DNA of 64,000 bases from Pararhizobium qamdonense (GCF_029277445.1 NZ_CP119566.1:1085001-1149000), one strand, 5' to 3'; counted from the stretch's first letter, positions 25,865-34,885 are shown. The notes: generated by a model from the letters alone, not told the origin. A program made the numbers and translations.

Positions 25865-26917
25865 ATGAAGACCATCAAGGGCCCCGCGCTCTTCCTCGGA
25901 CAATTCGCCGGCGATGCCGCTCCCTTCAATTCATGGGATTCGATCACCAAATGGGCTGCCGATTGCGGCTATATCGGCGTGCAGGTTCCGACCTGGGCGA
26001 GCCAGCTGATCGACCTGAAAAAGGCAGCCACCTCCAAAGATTATTGCGACGAATTTGCCGGCAAGGCGCGCGAGAACGGTATCGAGGTGACCGAGCTTTC
26101 GACCCATCTTCAGGGTCAGCTGGTTGCGGTCAATCCGGTCTATGACGAAGCCTTCGATGGTTTTGCCGCACCCGAAGTGCGCGGCAATCCGAAGGCGCGG
26201 CAGGAATGGGCGGTCGAGCAGGTCAAGTTGGCGCTGACGGCGTCGAAGCATCTCGGCATCAAGGCGCATGCGACCTTTTCCGGCGCGCTGGCCTGGCCGT
26301 TCATGTATCCATGGCCGCAGCGTCCGGCCGGGCTGGTGGAAACCGCTTTTGACGAACTGGCCCGCCGCTGGAAACCGATCCTTGACCATGCCGAAGATTG
26401 CGGCGTTGATATCGCCTATGAGATCCATCCGGGCGAAGACCTGCATGATGGCGTCACCTTCGAGATGTTCCTCGAGCGTGTCGGCAACCATCCGCGCGCC
26501 AACATGCTCTACGATCCCTCGCATTACATTCTTCAGTGCCTGGATTATCTCGACAATATCGACATCTATCACGAGCGCATCAAGATGTTCCACGTCAAGG
26601 ATGCCGAGTTCAATCCGACCGGGCGCCAGGGCGTCTATGGCGGTTACCAAGGCTGGGTCAACCGGGCCGGGCGCTTCCGCTCGCCGGGCGATGGCCAGGT
26701 CGATTTCGGCGCGGTGTTCTCGAAACTGACGGCGAATGATTTCGACGGCTGGGCCGTGGTCGAATGGGAATGCGCGCTGAAACATCCGGAAGACGGCGCG
26801 CGCGAAGGTGCGGAATTCGTCAAGCACCACATCATCCGCGTCACCGAAAAAGCCTTCGACGATTTCGCCGACAGCGGCACGGACGATGCGGCCAACCGGC
26901 GGATGCTGGGGCTTTGA
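25865..26917 (+). CDS. sugar phosphate isomerase/epimerase-like TIM-barrel protein
   Basis: 350 residues from ATG 25865 (AGGGAGGAATCTGAC upstream). It belongs to the xylose isomerase-like TIM-barrel superfamily: WAADCGYIGVQVPTWASQL near the N terminus, VDIAYEIHPGEDLHDG (metal-binding Glu), MLYDPSHYILQ, IKMFHVKDAEFNPTGRQG (His/Asp pair) and WAVVEWECALKHPEDG (final metal-binding Glu). It probably isomerises or epimerises a free or oxidised sugar, or acts on a 3-keto-sugar, given the Gfo/Idh/MocA gene next door. The exact reaction is not shown by the sequence. No signal peptide is present. Confidence 0.85.
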   Translation: MKTIKGPALFLGQFAGDAAPFNSWDSITKWAADCGYIGVQVPTWASQLIDLKKAATSKDYCDEFAGKARENGIEVTELSTHLQGQLVAVNPVYDEAFDGFAAPEVRGNPKARQEWAVEQVKLALTASKHLGIKAHATFSGALAWPFMYPWPQRPAGLVETAFDELARRWKPILDHAEDCGVDIAYEIHPGEDLHDGVTFEMFLERVGNHPRANMLYDPSHYILQCLDYLDNIDIYHERIKMFHVKDAEFNPTGRQGVYGGYQGWVNRAGRFRSPGDGQVDFGAVFSKLTANDFDGWAVVEWECALKHPEDGAREGAEFVKHHIIRVTEKAFDDFADSGTDDAANRRMLGL

Positions 26918-26923
26918 TTTTCT

Positions 26924-27042
26924 ACCCTCCCCTTGAGGGGGAGGGTCGGCGCGCAGCGCCGGGGTGGGGTGATTTCCGCGAGATCCAAAGCGTCACCCCC
27001 ACCCGCAGCTTCGCTGCGACCTCCCCCCTCAAGGGGGAGGTG
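26924..27042. repeat. REP-like mosaic palindromic element
   Basis: About 120 bases of nested inverted repeats: C-rich and G-rich arms around CTTGAG (26925-26945), CGGCGCGCAGCGCCG, GCAGCTTCGCTGC and a second C/G-rich hairpin (27019-27041); the two halves are also roughly complementary. Such multi-copy intergenic elements are common in Rhizobiales (general knowledge). It sits between two co-directional genes, where it may stabilise or attenuate mRNA. Confidence 0.75.
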
Positions 27043-27080
27043 GACGTCTCCGCAAACTTAAAGATTCAAGGGAGAACATC

Positions 27081-28262
27081 ATGGCAATCGAAGGAACCAC
27101 TGAGGTTCGCGAAAAGGAGATCCGTCTCGGCATGGTCGGCGGCGGTTCGGGTGCGTTTATCGGCGCTGTTCACCGCATGGCCGCGCGGCTGGATGATCAG
27201 TTCGAACTGGTGGCCGGCGCCCTGTCATCGACGCCGGACAAGGCGAAAGCCTCAGGTGCCGAACTCGGTCTTGATCCGCAGCGCAGCTATTCCGACTTCA
27301 AGGAAATGGCGATCCGCGAGGCCAAGCTGAAAAACGGCATCGAGGCGGTGGCCATCGTCACGCCGAACCATGTGCATTACGAGGCGGCCCGCGAGTTCTT
27401 GAAGCGCGGTATCCATGTGATCTGCGACAAGCCTTTGACCTCGACGCTGTCGGACGCAAGGAAGCTGAAGAAGCTGGCCGACGAGAGCGATGCGCTGTTT
27501 GTGCTGACGCATAATTACACCGGCTATCCGATGGTCCGCCAGGCCCGTGAGATGATCGAGAATGGTGATATTGGCGCCGTCCGCCTCGTGCAGATGGAAT
27601 ATCCGCAGGATTGGCTGACGGAGAATATTGAACAATCCGGCCAGAAACAGGCCGCATGGCGCACCGATCCGGCAAAGTCCGGTGCGGGTGGTTCCACCGG
27701 CGATATCGGCACACATGCCTATAATCTCGGAGCCTTCGTTTCCGGTCTCGAACTGGAAGAGCTTGCTGCCGATCTCGACAGTTTCGTCGAAGGCCGGGCT
27801 TTGGACGACAATGCCCATGTGATGATGCGCTTCAAGGCAAAGAACGGCCAGCGGGCCAAGGGCATGCTCTGGTGCAGCCAGGTTGCGCCCGGCCACGAGA
27901 ACGGCCTGATGGTCCGCGTCTATGGCACCAAGGGTGGCCTCGAATGGACGCAGAAGGACCCGAACTATCTCTGGTACACGCCGTTCGGCGAACCCAAGCG
28001 CCTGATCACCCGCAACGGCGCCGGCTCCGGCCCTGCCGCCGCCCGCGTCTCCCGCATCCCGTCAGGCCATCCGGAAGGCTATCTCGAAGGTTTTGCCAAT
28101 ATCTACACGGAGGCCGCCCGCGCCATCTTTGCCAAGCGTAAAGGCGAGGCCGTCGATCCGGCCGTCACCTATCCGACAATCGATGACGGCATGAAGGGTA
28201 TGGTGTTCGTCGATGCCTGCGTGCAGTCGTCGAAGCGGAATGGCGCCTGGATCAAGGTTTAG
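27081..28262 (+). CDS. Gfo/Idh/MocA family oxidoreductase
   Basis: 393 residues. The N-terminal Rossmann domain starts IRLGMVGGGSGAFIGAVHR (nucleotide loop, residues 15-33), followed by the family motif VICDKPLTSTLSDARKL with the conserved EKP-type lysine (here DKP) and the C-terminal domain motif GSTGDIGTHAYNLGAFV carrying the catalytic Asp/His. It should oxidise or reduce a sugar or polyol with NAD(P). It shares an operon with a TIM-barrel isomerase and a ribose-type importer, so it most likely starts catabolism of the imported sugar. The REP-like element lies just upstream. Confidence 0.9.
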   Translation: MAIEGTTEVREKEIRLGMVGGGSGAFIGAVHRMAARLDDQFELVAGALSSTPDKAKASGAELGLDPQRSYSDFKEMAIREAKLKNGIEAVAIVTPNHVHYEAAREFLKRGIHVICDKPLTSTLSDARKLKKLADESDALFVLTHNYTGYPMVRQAREMIENGDIGAVRLVQMEYPQDWLTENIEQSGQKQAAWRTDPAKSGAGGSTGDIGTHAYNLGAFVSGLELEELAADLDSFVEGRALDDNAHVMMRFKAKNGQRAKGMLWCSQVAPGHENGLMVRVYGTKGGLEWTQKDPNYLWYTPFGEPKRLITRNGAGSGPAAARVSRIPSGHPEGYLEGFANIYTEAARAIFAKRKGEAVDPAVTYPTIDDGMKGMVFVDACVQSSKRNGAWIKV

Positions 28263-28346
28263 GCGTCTTCGCGGTCTTTATCCGGTTTGCGCATGCTGCT
28301 ATGCTAACTGTTATTGTCTTGTGCCAGCGGACACACAGGAACTAGC

Positions 28347-28610
28347 ATGGCGAGCAGCGCAAATCTCGGGCAACATCTGGAAGACTATGTGACCGATCTG
28401 GTGAAAAACGGGCGCTACAATTCGCGCAGCGAGGTGCTGCGGGAAGGCGTCCGTCTGATCGAGGATCGCGAGAAAAGACTGGCGGCACTCGACCAGTCGA
28501 TCGCTCAAGGGCTTGCCGATGTGAAAGCTGGCCGGGTGAAACCCGCCAAGGATGTGCTTGAGCGCCTGCTGGCCAAATATGAGGGCGAGGCGAAAGACAG
28601 CGATTCGTGA
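28347..28610 (+). CDS. parD: ParD-like antitoxin
   Basis: 87 residues from ATG 28347 with CAGGA upstream. The N terminus SSANLGQHLEDYVTDLVKNGRYNSRSEVLREGVRLIEDRE is the ribbon-helix-helix domain of type II ParD antitoxins, which binds the operator and, by its C-terminal tail, the toxin. Its stop overlaps the parE start (GTGA), ensuring coupled translation. It would repress its own promoter as a complex with ParE. Confidence 0.92.
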   Translation: MASSANLGQHLEDYVTDLVKNGRYNSRSEVLREGVRLIEDREKRLAALDQSIAQGLADVKAGRVKPAKDVLERLLAKYEGEAKDSDS

Positions 28611-28906
28611 TCGTCGTTTTCACCGCCGCTGCCGAGGCGGACCTTGAGCAAATCGCCGATTATATTTCTTACGGCAATCCGCGCCGGGCCGCAACCTTTG
28701 TTCGGGAGCTGATTGATCGTTGCGAACGGCTGGCGCAATCTCCCCAGGCGTTTCCTCTCGTGCCGCGTTATGCTGAGGCAGGTGTCAGACGGCGTCCCTA
28801 TCGGGGCTACCTGATTTTTTACTCAGTCAATGAGGACAGGGTAGACGTCCTGCACATTCTGAACGGTGTTCAGGATTATGAAGCCATTCTTTTTCCCAAA
28901 GCCTGA
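28607..28906 (+). CDS. parE: ParE-like toxin (RelE/ParE superfamily)
   Basis: 99 residues from a GTG inside the parD stop. FTAAAEADLEQIADYISYGNP, then RCERLAQSPQAFPLVPRY and RRRPYRGYLIFYSVNEDRVDVLHILNGVQDY, give the complete ParE fold with the conserved C-terminal basic and tyrosine residues. ParE toxins usually inhibit DNA gyrase; some relatives cut mRNA. No truncation is visible, so the pair should be active. Confidence 0.92.
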   Translation: MIVVFTAAAEADLEQIADYISYGNPRRAATFVRELIDRCERLAQSPQAFPLVPRYAEAGVRRRPYRGYLIFYSVNEDRVDVLHILNGVQDYEAILFPKA

Positions 28907-28983
28907 ATACCCCATCCTTGCCGGGGGGGCGAACCTGCAACCCTTAACCGGGTTCGAGGTTGACTTTTTCGCAAACGGTTTTT

Positions 28984-28999
28984 ACTGCAACGTTGCAGT
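28984..28999. promoter_or_regulatory. palindromic operator upstream of the beta-glucosidase
   Basis: ACTGCAACGTTGCAGT is a perfect 16-base palindrome centred on CG, the form of a LacI-family operator, 25 bases before the GH1 start. No LacI gene is adjacent, so the regulator would act from elsewhere. Confidence 0.55.
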
Positions 29000-29024
29000 T
29001 AATGGTGCCTACGCGGAGCATTTC

Positions 29025-30398
29025 ATGATCGATCCCAAAGCCCTGGCAGATCGCTTTCCCGGCGATTTCATTTTCGGCGTTGCGACCGCCTCCTTCCAGA
29101 TCGAAGGTGCGACCAAGGCCGACGGCCGCAAGCCGTCGATCTGGGATGCGTTTTCCAACATGCCGGGCCGGGTCTATCACGGCCATAATGGCGATATCGC
29201 CTGCGATCATTATAACCGGCTGGACGAAGACCTCGATCTGATCAAGAACCTCGGTGTCGAGGCCTATCGTTTCTCGATCGCCTGGCCGCGCATCATCCCG
29301 GAGGGCACCGGGCCGGTCAACGAAAAGGGGCTGGATTTCTACGACCGTCTCGTCGATGGGCTGAAAGCCCGTGGCATCAAGGCCTTTGCCACGCTCTACC
29401 ATTGGGACCTGCCTTTGGCGCTGATGGGCGATGGAGGCTGGACAGCGCGCACGACCGCCTATGCCTACCAGCGTTATGCAAAGACCGTCATTGAACGGCT
29501 GGGCGACCGGCTGGATGCGGTGGCGACCTTCAACGAGCCGTGGTGCTCGGTCTGGCTCAGCCATCTCTACGGAATCCACGCGCCTGGCGAGCGCAACATG
29601 GATGCGGCACTGCATGCGCTGCATTTTACCAATCTCGCCCACGGCCTTGGCGTTTCCACCATTCGCGACCTGAAGCCGGACCTGCCGGTCGGCATCGTCA
29701 TCAACCCGATGCAGGTCTATCCCTGCAGCGACAGCGCTGAGGACAAGGCGGCTGCCGAGCGCGCCTTCGATTTCCACAATGGCGTATTCTTCAGGCCGAT
29801 CTTCAAAGGTGCATATCCTGAAAGCTTTCTCTCGGCGCTCGGTGAGCGCATGCCCGCCATCGAGGATGGCGACATGGCGACGATCAGCCAGAAGACCGAC
29901 TGGTGGGGCGTCAACTATTATACGCCGATGCGCGTGTCCGATGATCCGGATGCGAGCGCCGAATTTCCGGCAACGGTCAGTGCCAGGCCGGTCAGCGACA
30001 TCAAGACCGATATCGGCTGGGAGACCTTTCCGCAGGCGCTCGGTGATCTCATCCGCACGGTCAACGACCGCTACACTTTGCCGGACTGCTACATCACCGA
30101 AAATGGTGCCGCCTACAATATGTGCGTCGAAAACGGCGTGGTCGATGACCAGCCGCGCCTCGACTACATCGCCGCTCATCTGGCCGTCACGGCCGATCTG
30201 ATCAAGGAAGGCTATCCGATGAAGGGTTACTTCGCCTGGAGCCTGATGGACAATTTCGAATGGGCGGAGGGCTACAAGATGCGCTTCGGCATTGTTCATG
30301 TCGATTACGACAGCCAGGTGCGCACCATCAAGAAAAGCGGTCACTGGTACAAGGAACTGGCCGGGCAGTTTCCGAAGGGCAACCATAAGGCCGGGTGA
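29025..30398 (+). CDS. GH1 family beta-glucosidase
   Basis: 457 residues from ATG 29025. GH1 landmarks are complete: FPGDFIFGVATASFQIEGA near the N terminus, YRFSIAWPRIIPEG, the acid/base motif ATFNEPWCSVWLSH (Glu about residue 171) and the nucleophile motif CYITENGAAYN (Glu about residue 360), then GYFAWSLMDNFEWAEGYKMRFGI. It hydrolyses beta-glucosides such as cellobiose or plant aryl-glucosides. There is no signal peptide, so it acts on imported sugars in the cytoplasm. It stands alone behind a LacI-type palindrome. A longer upstream frame to 28866 overlaps parE and is rejected as the start. Confidence 0.95.
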   Translation: MIDPKALADRFPGDFIFGVATASFQIEGATKADGRKPSIWDAFSNMPGRVYHGHNGDIACDHYNRLDEDLDLIKNLGVEAYRFSIAWPRIIPEGTGPVNEKGLDFYDRLVDGLKARGIKAFATLYHWDLPLALMGDGGWTARTTAYAYQRYAKTVIERLGDRLDAVATFNEPWCSVWLSHLYGIHAPGERNMDAALHALHFTNLAHGLGVSTIRDLKPDLPVGIVINPMQVYPCSDSAEDKAAAERAFDFHNGVFFRPIFKGAYPESFLSALGERMPAIEDGDMATISQKTDWWGVNYYTPMRVSDDPDASAEFPATVSARPVSDIKTDIGWETFPQALGDLIRTVNDRYTLPDCYITENGAAYNMCVENGVVDDQPRLDYIAAHLAVTADLIKEGYPMKGYFAWSLMDNFEWAEGYKMRFGIVHVDYDSQVRTIKKSGHWYKELAGQFPKGNHKAG

Positions 30399-30441
30399 CG
30401 GCCTTCACATGGGGCGCCATAACTTCCGGCCCTGCGCCTAT

Positions 30442-31386
30442 TCAGCTTCCCAGATGCCGCTCGCCGCGCTTCTTTGCCAGGTCCATCTGGCGCTGCCGCT
30501 GGCGGTAGCGCTGGCGGTCTTCTTCCGTGCGGCTGTCATAGCAGTGGATGCAGGTGACGCCATGCTCGTGATGGGGTGACAGAAGGTCCTGTGGCGTCAG
30601 CGGCTGGCGGCAGGCGTGGCAGAGCGTGTGCTCGCCTTCCTTCAGGCCATGCGTGACCGAGACGCGGTCGTCGAAGACGAAGCAGGCGCCGTCCCAGAGG
30701 CTTTCTTCTTCCGGCATGTCCTCGAGATATTTCAGGATGCCGCCCTTCAGGTGGTAGACCTCGTCAAAGCCTTGCTCCTTCATGAAGGCGGTCGCCTTCT
30801 CGCAGCGGATGCCGCCGGTGCAATACATGGCGATCTTCGGCTTGGCGGCCAGATCGGCATTGTTCTTTACCCAATCGGGGAATTCGCGAAAACTCTTGGT
30901 GTTGGGATCAACAGCGCCGCGAAACATGCCGATGGCTGTCTCGTAATCGTTGCGGGTATCGATCACCAATGTGTCCGGATCGGAGATCAGGGCGTTCCAG
31001 TCCTTCGGCGCCACATAGGTGCCGACGATCTTGTTGGGGTCGATATTCTCGACGCCCATGGTGACGATTTCCTTCTTCAGCCGCGCTTTCATACGCAGGA
31101 ATGGCATGGACGATGCCCAGCTTTCCTTGTGCTCGAGACCCACGAATTCCGGCTGGGCGCGCAGGAAGGCGAGCACGGTCCGGATGCCCTCCTCGGGTCC
31201 TGCGATCGTGCCGTTGATGCCCTCCTGCGCAAGCAGCAATGTGCCCTTGACGCCGTTATCATCGCAGACCGCCTGCAGCGGTTCGCGAAAATCGGCGAAA
31301 CGCGCGAACGCAGCGAAATGATAAAGTGCCGCCACCAGAAACTGGCCGCTGTCCAACGGGCGAGGGGTTTGAAGCATGTCTGTCAT
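30442..31386 (-). CDS. trhO: tRNA uridine(34) hydroxylase, rhodanese-like
   Basis: 314 residues from ATG 31386 (ATG 31377 is an alternative). It has an acylphosphatase-like N-terminal part ([25 protein letters not shown]), EGINGTIAG, and a central rhodanese domain with the active-site loop [16 protein letters not shown]-terminal cysteine-rich segment ([15 protein letters not shown]) probably binds zinc. TrhO (YceA) uses molecular oxygen to form 5-hydroxyuridine at the tRNA wobble position. All motifs are intact. It is convergent with the GH1 gene and monocistronic as far as I can see. Confidence 0.92.
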   Translation of the reverse strand: MTDMLQTPRPLDSGQFLVAALYHFAAFARFADFREPLQAVCDDNGVKGTLLLAQEGINGTIAGPEEGIRTVLAFLRAQPEFVGLEHKESWASSMPFLRMKARLKKEIVTMGVENIDPNKIVGTYVAPKDWNALISDPDTLVIDTRNDYETAIGMFRGAVDPNTKSFREFPDWVKNNADLAAKPKIAMYCTGGIRCEKATAFMKEQGFDEVYHLKGGILKYLEDMPEEESLWDGACFVFDDRVSVTHGLKEGEHTLCHACRQPLTPQDLLSPHHEHGVTCIHCYDSRTEEDRQRYRQRQRQMDLAKKRGERHLGS

Positions 31387-31467
31387 GCGGCGTGAAATAC
31401 AGCTTTCCGGCCGCGCACGCAATCGGGTGTGCGGCCGGTCGCGGGACGATCAGGCGGATCAGGCGGA

Positions 31468-31827
31468 TCAGGCGGCTTGCGGCGTAAAGACCCGCAGGCG
31501 GTGGCCGTCCGGATCGGTGCAGGTGAACGTATAGTCACTGTCGGATGCGGCCGGTTCCTGCACAATCGTTACGCCTTTCCTGCGCCACTCGTCATGAAGG
31601 GCATCGACACCTTCACGCCCTGCAACGAAAATCGGCAGTTCGGCATCGTTGGCGTTCACGGCGGCCGGTTGCTTGTTCTTGCGCGCGAGGCCCAGTCTCA
31701 GGGCATCGTTCATGAGGACGACTGCGTAGCTCGGCGACAGTTCTAGCGGCAGCGCACCAAACATCGCCATGTAGAAAACGGCGCTCTCGGCCGGGCTTTC
31801 GACAGGCAGAACAAAATCGGTTTTCAT
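31468..31827 (-). CDS. VOC superfamily (glyoxalase/bleomycin resistance-like) protein
   Basis: 119 residues forming one VOC unit: PVESPAESAVFYMAMFGALPLELSPSYAVVLMN, then IFVAGREGVDALHDEWRRKG and the C-terminal FTCTDPDGHRLRVF, where the usual metal-binding Glu of the last strand is replaced (HRLRVF), so classical glyoxalase I chemistry is unlikely. It may be a ligand-binding or detoxification protein. It is 67 bases downstream of a WYL-type regulator on the same strand, which likely controls it. Confidence 0.85.
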   Translation of the reverse strand: MKTDFVLPVESPAESAVFYMAMFGALPLELSPSYAVVLMNDALRLGLARKNKQPAAVNANDAELPIFVAGREGVDALHDEWRRKGVTIVQEPAASDSDYTFTCTDPDGHRLRVFTPQAA

Positions 31828-31894
31828 GGCAGTCTCCTCTGGTTGGGTTCGGAGACTGTTTATTCCGGCATGCTGTCAATTTATGGCAGCAGGA

Positions 31895-32587
31895 TCACAT
31901 ATCGTGGGTGACATTATGGGCGCGGCGCCATTCCGCCAGAAGCAGGTCGCGCCGGCGCGGAATGCGGATGCCGGTCACGGTCATCGTGCTGAAACGGTCG
32001 GTGCGGAAATGACGGAAATCATTGCGCAATTCGCACCAGGCCGCCAGCACGCGAGTTTCCTCGAGATATGCCAGGGCAAAGGGCCAGATGCGCCGCGTGG
32101 TCGGCTGGCCGTTGACGTCGGCATAGTCGATGTCGATCTTCATGCCCAGCCGGATGGCTTCGCGAATGGCGGGGAAATCGATGGTGCCGATCTTCAGTTC
32201 GCGCGTGTTGTAGACGAGCAGCGAATTCGTCTCCAGTTCGTGGCGCAGATCGGCAGGCAGCACGGCGGCAATCTTGGCCAGGGCGTTCTGCGCCGCATCC
32301 TTCAGTTCGTCGTCGGCCCGCGCCGCCACCCAGCGCGCGCCGAGCACCAAAGCCTCGATTTCCTCTTCGCTGAGCATCATCGGCGGCATCAGGAAACCGG
32401 GTTTGAGCACGTAGCCGAAGCCGGGTGCGCCCTGAATGTCGGCGCCCTGCGCCTGCAGGGTGGCGATATCGCGGTAGAGCGTGCGGATGCTGATGCCCAT
32501 GCGCTGCGCGAGCGCGCTGCCGCTCACCGGACGGCGGTAGGTGCGCAAAAGCTGGATCAGATCGAGAAGACGGGTGGAGCGGGACAT
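31895..32587 (-). CDS. YafY-type HTH regulator with WYL domain
   Basis: 230 residues. N-terminal DeoR-like winged helix: RLLDLIQLLRTYRRPVSGSALAQRMGISIRTLYRDIATLQAQGADI. The C-terminal WYL region is present in variant form around WPFALAYLEETRVLAAWCELRNDFRHFRTDR, with the conserved arginines that in this family sense a ligand or nucleic acid. It precedes a VOC protein gene on the same strand, a frequent YafY neighbour. The effector is unknown. Confidence 0.88.
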   Translation of the reverse strand: MSRSTRLLDLIQLLRTYRRPVSGSALAQRMGISIRTLYRDIATLQAQGADIQGAPGFGYVLKPGFLMPPMMLSEEEIEALVLGARWVAARADDELKDAAQNALAKIAAVLPADLRHELETNSLLVYNTRELKIGTIDFPAIREAIRLGMKIDIDYADVNGQPTTRRIWPFALAYLEETRVLAAWCELRNDFRHFRTDRFSTMTVTGIRIPRRRDLLLAEWRRAHNVTHDM

Positions 32588-32637
32588 GCCCGATCATACT
32601 GACAGGGATTGGCAGTATCAATGCCGGGAACGCCGCG

Positions 32638-33543
32638 TCAGACCGCGTCCTGCCACAGAAGCCTGATCGCGCGGCCTTCTGCTTTTGGGTCGTCGCGGAA
32701 AGCTGAAGCCGCGACCGTCAGGGCTTCCTCCCGCAGGATTTTCTGGCGGGTGATAACGGCGGAGAGGAGATAGGCGACGTCTTCGCTCTTGCCCAGAAGA
32801 TGCGGTTGTTCATCGACGAGTGAAGCAAGCAGCGCAAGATCATTGTGATGGCCGAGCAGATCGACGACCCTGGTGACTTCGGCCCGCTTTGCATGCATGG
32901 CCGAGGGCCAGAGGCGTTGCAGCATATTGAGGTAGAAGCGGTAGTCCTGGCTGCGCTTCCGCAACTCGTGAAACAGATGCGCGTCCGTCCTATCGGCGCA
33001 GGCCTTTCGCGCCGCCGCTGCCTTTTCCAGTGCCTTGCGCCACCCCTTGGCGATGCGTTTTGCGCCCTTTTTGCCGCCATCCTGAAACGTGATGCGCGAT
33101 AATGCCTCCAGCGCCCGGCCGCAGGTGGCGATCGCCGCTGCCACGGTGTCTTCGAGCGGATTTTCCTCTGCCGCCTGCGCGTCGCGCCGGGCGGCCAGAA
33201 CCTTGCCGATCCGTTTGAGGGCCGCGCGCTCCTCGTTGTTTTCGGCGTGGTCCAGCAGGTACCGGCTGACTTCGACGAGTGCGGTGGCATCGCGGGAGGT
33301 CGAGAGCGTCCGTGCCATATCGCGGATGCGCGTATTTTCCGAACGCCGGAAGGCCGGGATATCGGCGGCGGCAAGGCGGTAAAGCGAGCGCAGCCGCTTG
33401 AATTTCTTGCGGGCATCGTGGATCGCGGCGGCCAGCCCCTGCGGGCGCTCGGTCAAGGCGGCAATGGCCAGCGTCAGTTGCCCGGTGCCGACAGCCTTGA
33501 ATTCAGCCGTGAAATGTTCAGAAGGGCGAATACGATAGCTCAT
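32638..33543 (-). CDS. CHAD domain protein
   Basis: 301 residues of a helical, histidine-containing CHAD domain: AIHDARKKFKRLRSLYRLA near residue 38, LFHELRKRSQDYRFYLNML in the middle and LLGHHNDLALLASLVDEQP later, the conserved His and basic residues that bind inorganic polyphosphate. It overlaps the 3' end of the CYTH-domain gene by 26 bases on the same strand, so both are translated from one message. CHAD proteins bind polyphosphate granules; the enzymatic part is the CYTH protein. Confidence 0.92.
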   Translation of the reverse strand: MSYRIRPSEHFTAEFKAVGTGQLTLAIAALTERPQGLAAAIHDARKKFKRLRSLYRLAAADIPAFRRSENTRIRDMARTLSTSRDATALVEVSRYLLDHAENNEERAALKRIGKVLAARRDAQAAEENPLEDTVAAAIATCGRALEALSRITFQDGGKKGAKRIAKGWRKALEKAAAARKACADRTDAHLFHELRKRSQDYRFYLNMLQRLWPSAMHAKRAEVTRVVDLLGHHNDLALLASLVDEQPHLLGKSEDVAYLLSAVITRQKILREEALTVAASAFRDDPKAEGRAIRLLWQDAV

Positions 33544-34015
33544 GATCTGCCTTGGATACCAATGGGCTGGTTGAGAGATACTGGTTGGAATAGTGCGGGT
33601 CCCCCGTCACCTCGGCACCCAGCCAGTTGGGCAGGGCCGGCGTGTCGCCTTCAGCGCCGAGCTCGACTTCGGCGACCACAAGGCCCTCGTGGGCGCCGGC
33701 GTAGACATCGACCTCCCAGACAAAGCCGTGATGATGCACCTTGTAGCGGGTCTTTTCGATGATGAGGCCGATGGCTTTCGACATCATGTCACGGGCGTCG
33801 TCCACGGGGATCTCGTATTCGAATTCGTCGCGGGTCATCGCGCCGCTGCCGATCTTGATCGTCAGTTTCGCCCGCTGGTCATCCATCAGCCGTACGCGGG
33901 CGGACCGGTCATCCATGGTGACGATATAGGCCTGCCGAAAACGCGTGCCGCCGTCTGCGTCCTCCCGCCAGCTGCCGGACGCCACCAGAAACTTGCGTTC
34001 AATTTCCTTGGCCAT
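33518..34015 (-). CDS. CYTH domain triphosphate tunnel metalloenzyme
   Basis: 165 residues from ATG 34015, giving MAKEIERKFLV with the diagnostic ExExK motif at the very N terminus; the longer frame to 34078 would bury it. Further tunnel residues include VRLMDDQRAKLTIKIG, RDEFEYEIPVDDARDM, IEKTRYKVHHHGFVWEVDVYAG and VVAEVELGAEGD. The family hydrolyses tripolyphosphate or other triphosphates with Mg or Mn. The overlapping downstream CHAD gene suggests that substrate is polyphosphate-related. Often misnamed adenylate cyclase. Confidence 0.92.
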   Translation of the reverse strand: MAKEIERKFLVASGSWREDADGGTRFRQAYIVTMDDRSARVRLMDDQRAKLTIKIGSGAMTRDEFEYEIPVDDARDMMSKAIGLIIEKTRYKVHHHGFVWEVDVYAGAHEGLVVAEVELGAEGDTPALPNWLGAEVTGDPHYSNQYLSTSPLVSKADHELSYSPF

Positions 34016-34246
34016 TGATAAGCCTGCCATTTTTGCTTTCAATCGCGCCCAGACTACAGGATTGTGTCCTTTCGACAAGCGAGCAATTCATGCCGTTTTT
34101 TCCTGTACGGGCCGGTGGTCCGGTGGCGCTGTCAGGCCTGCGTCACCATGTCCAAATAGGTTCGGCCGGTCCCGTTTGGTATCGACAAAGGCGGATGGGA
34201 AGAGTATTCGAACCTCACTTCAATCGTTTTAAAAGGGCTGTCCGGC

Positions 34247-34885
34247 ATGAGCGAGAAAACCGATAGACTTCTTTCCGTCCTGAAATTGCAGCCGGTCGTT
34301 CCGGTGCTGATCATCGATGACGTGGCGACTGCCGTGCCCTTGGCGCGTGCGCTGGTTGCCGGTGGCTTGAAGGCGATCGAGATTACTCTGCGCACGACGG
34401 CCGCTCTGGAAGCCATCCGCGCGGTTGCCAACGAAGTGGAAGGCGCCGTTGCCGGTGCCGGAACCATCCTCAACGCAGCCCAATACGAGGCAGCCGTCGA
34501 GGCAGGCTCGCAGTTCATCGTCAGCCCCGGCACGACGCAGGAACTGATCGATGCCGCCAATGATTCCGACATCCCGCTGCTGCCGGGTGCCGCAACCGCC
34601 AGCGAAGTGATGGGCCTGCGCGAAGAAGGCTACAAGGTGATGAAGTTCTTCCCGGCCGAACAGGCCGGCGGCGCTGCCTATCTGAAGTCGCTGTCGTCGC
34701 CGCTTGCCGGCACGCTGTTTTGCCCGACTGGCGGGATCTCGCTGTCGAATGCCAGGGATTACCTGTCGCTGCCCAACGTCGTCTGCGTCGGCGGGTCCTG
34801 GGTCGCGCCGAAGGAACTGGTTGCCAAGGGCGACTGGGCCGGCATCACCAAGCTGGCCGCAGAGGCGTTTGCACTGAGAGGCTGA
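34247..34885 (+). CDS. eda: KHG/KDPG aldolase
   Basis: 212 residues. It cleaves 2-keto-3-deoxy-6-phosphogluconate to pyruvate and glyceraldehyde 3-phosphate, the last step of the Entner-Doudoroff path. Visible: [38 protein letters not shown] (catalytic Glu region), VGAGTIL-like [27 protein letters not shown], and [18 protein letters not shown] with the Schiff-base lysine near residue 132. [15 protein letters not shown] and [13 protein letters not shown] form the phosphate site. It stands alone; edd and zwf are not nearby. Confidence 0.95.
   Translation: MSEKTDRLLSVLKLQPVVPVLIIDDVATAVPLARALVAGGLKAIEITLRTTAALEAIRAVANEVEGAVAGAGTILNAAQYEAAVEAGSQFIVSPGTTQELIDAANDSDIPLLPGAATASEVMGLREEGYKVMKFFPAEQAGGAAYLKSLSSPLAGTLFCPTGGISLSNARDYLSLPNVVCVGGSWVAPKELVAKGDWAGITKLAAEAFALRG

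Noticed and set aside
28944..30386. 480-codon minus-strand ORF opposite the beta-glucosidase
   Set aside because: Shadow of a complete GH1 gene with all catalytic motifs.
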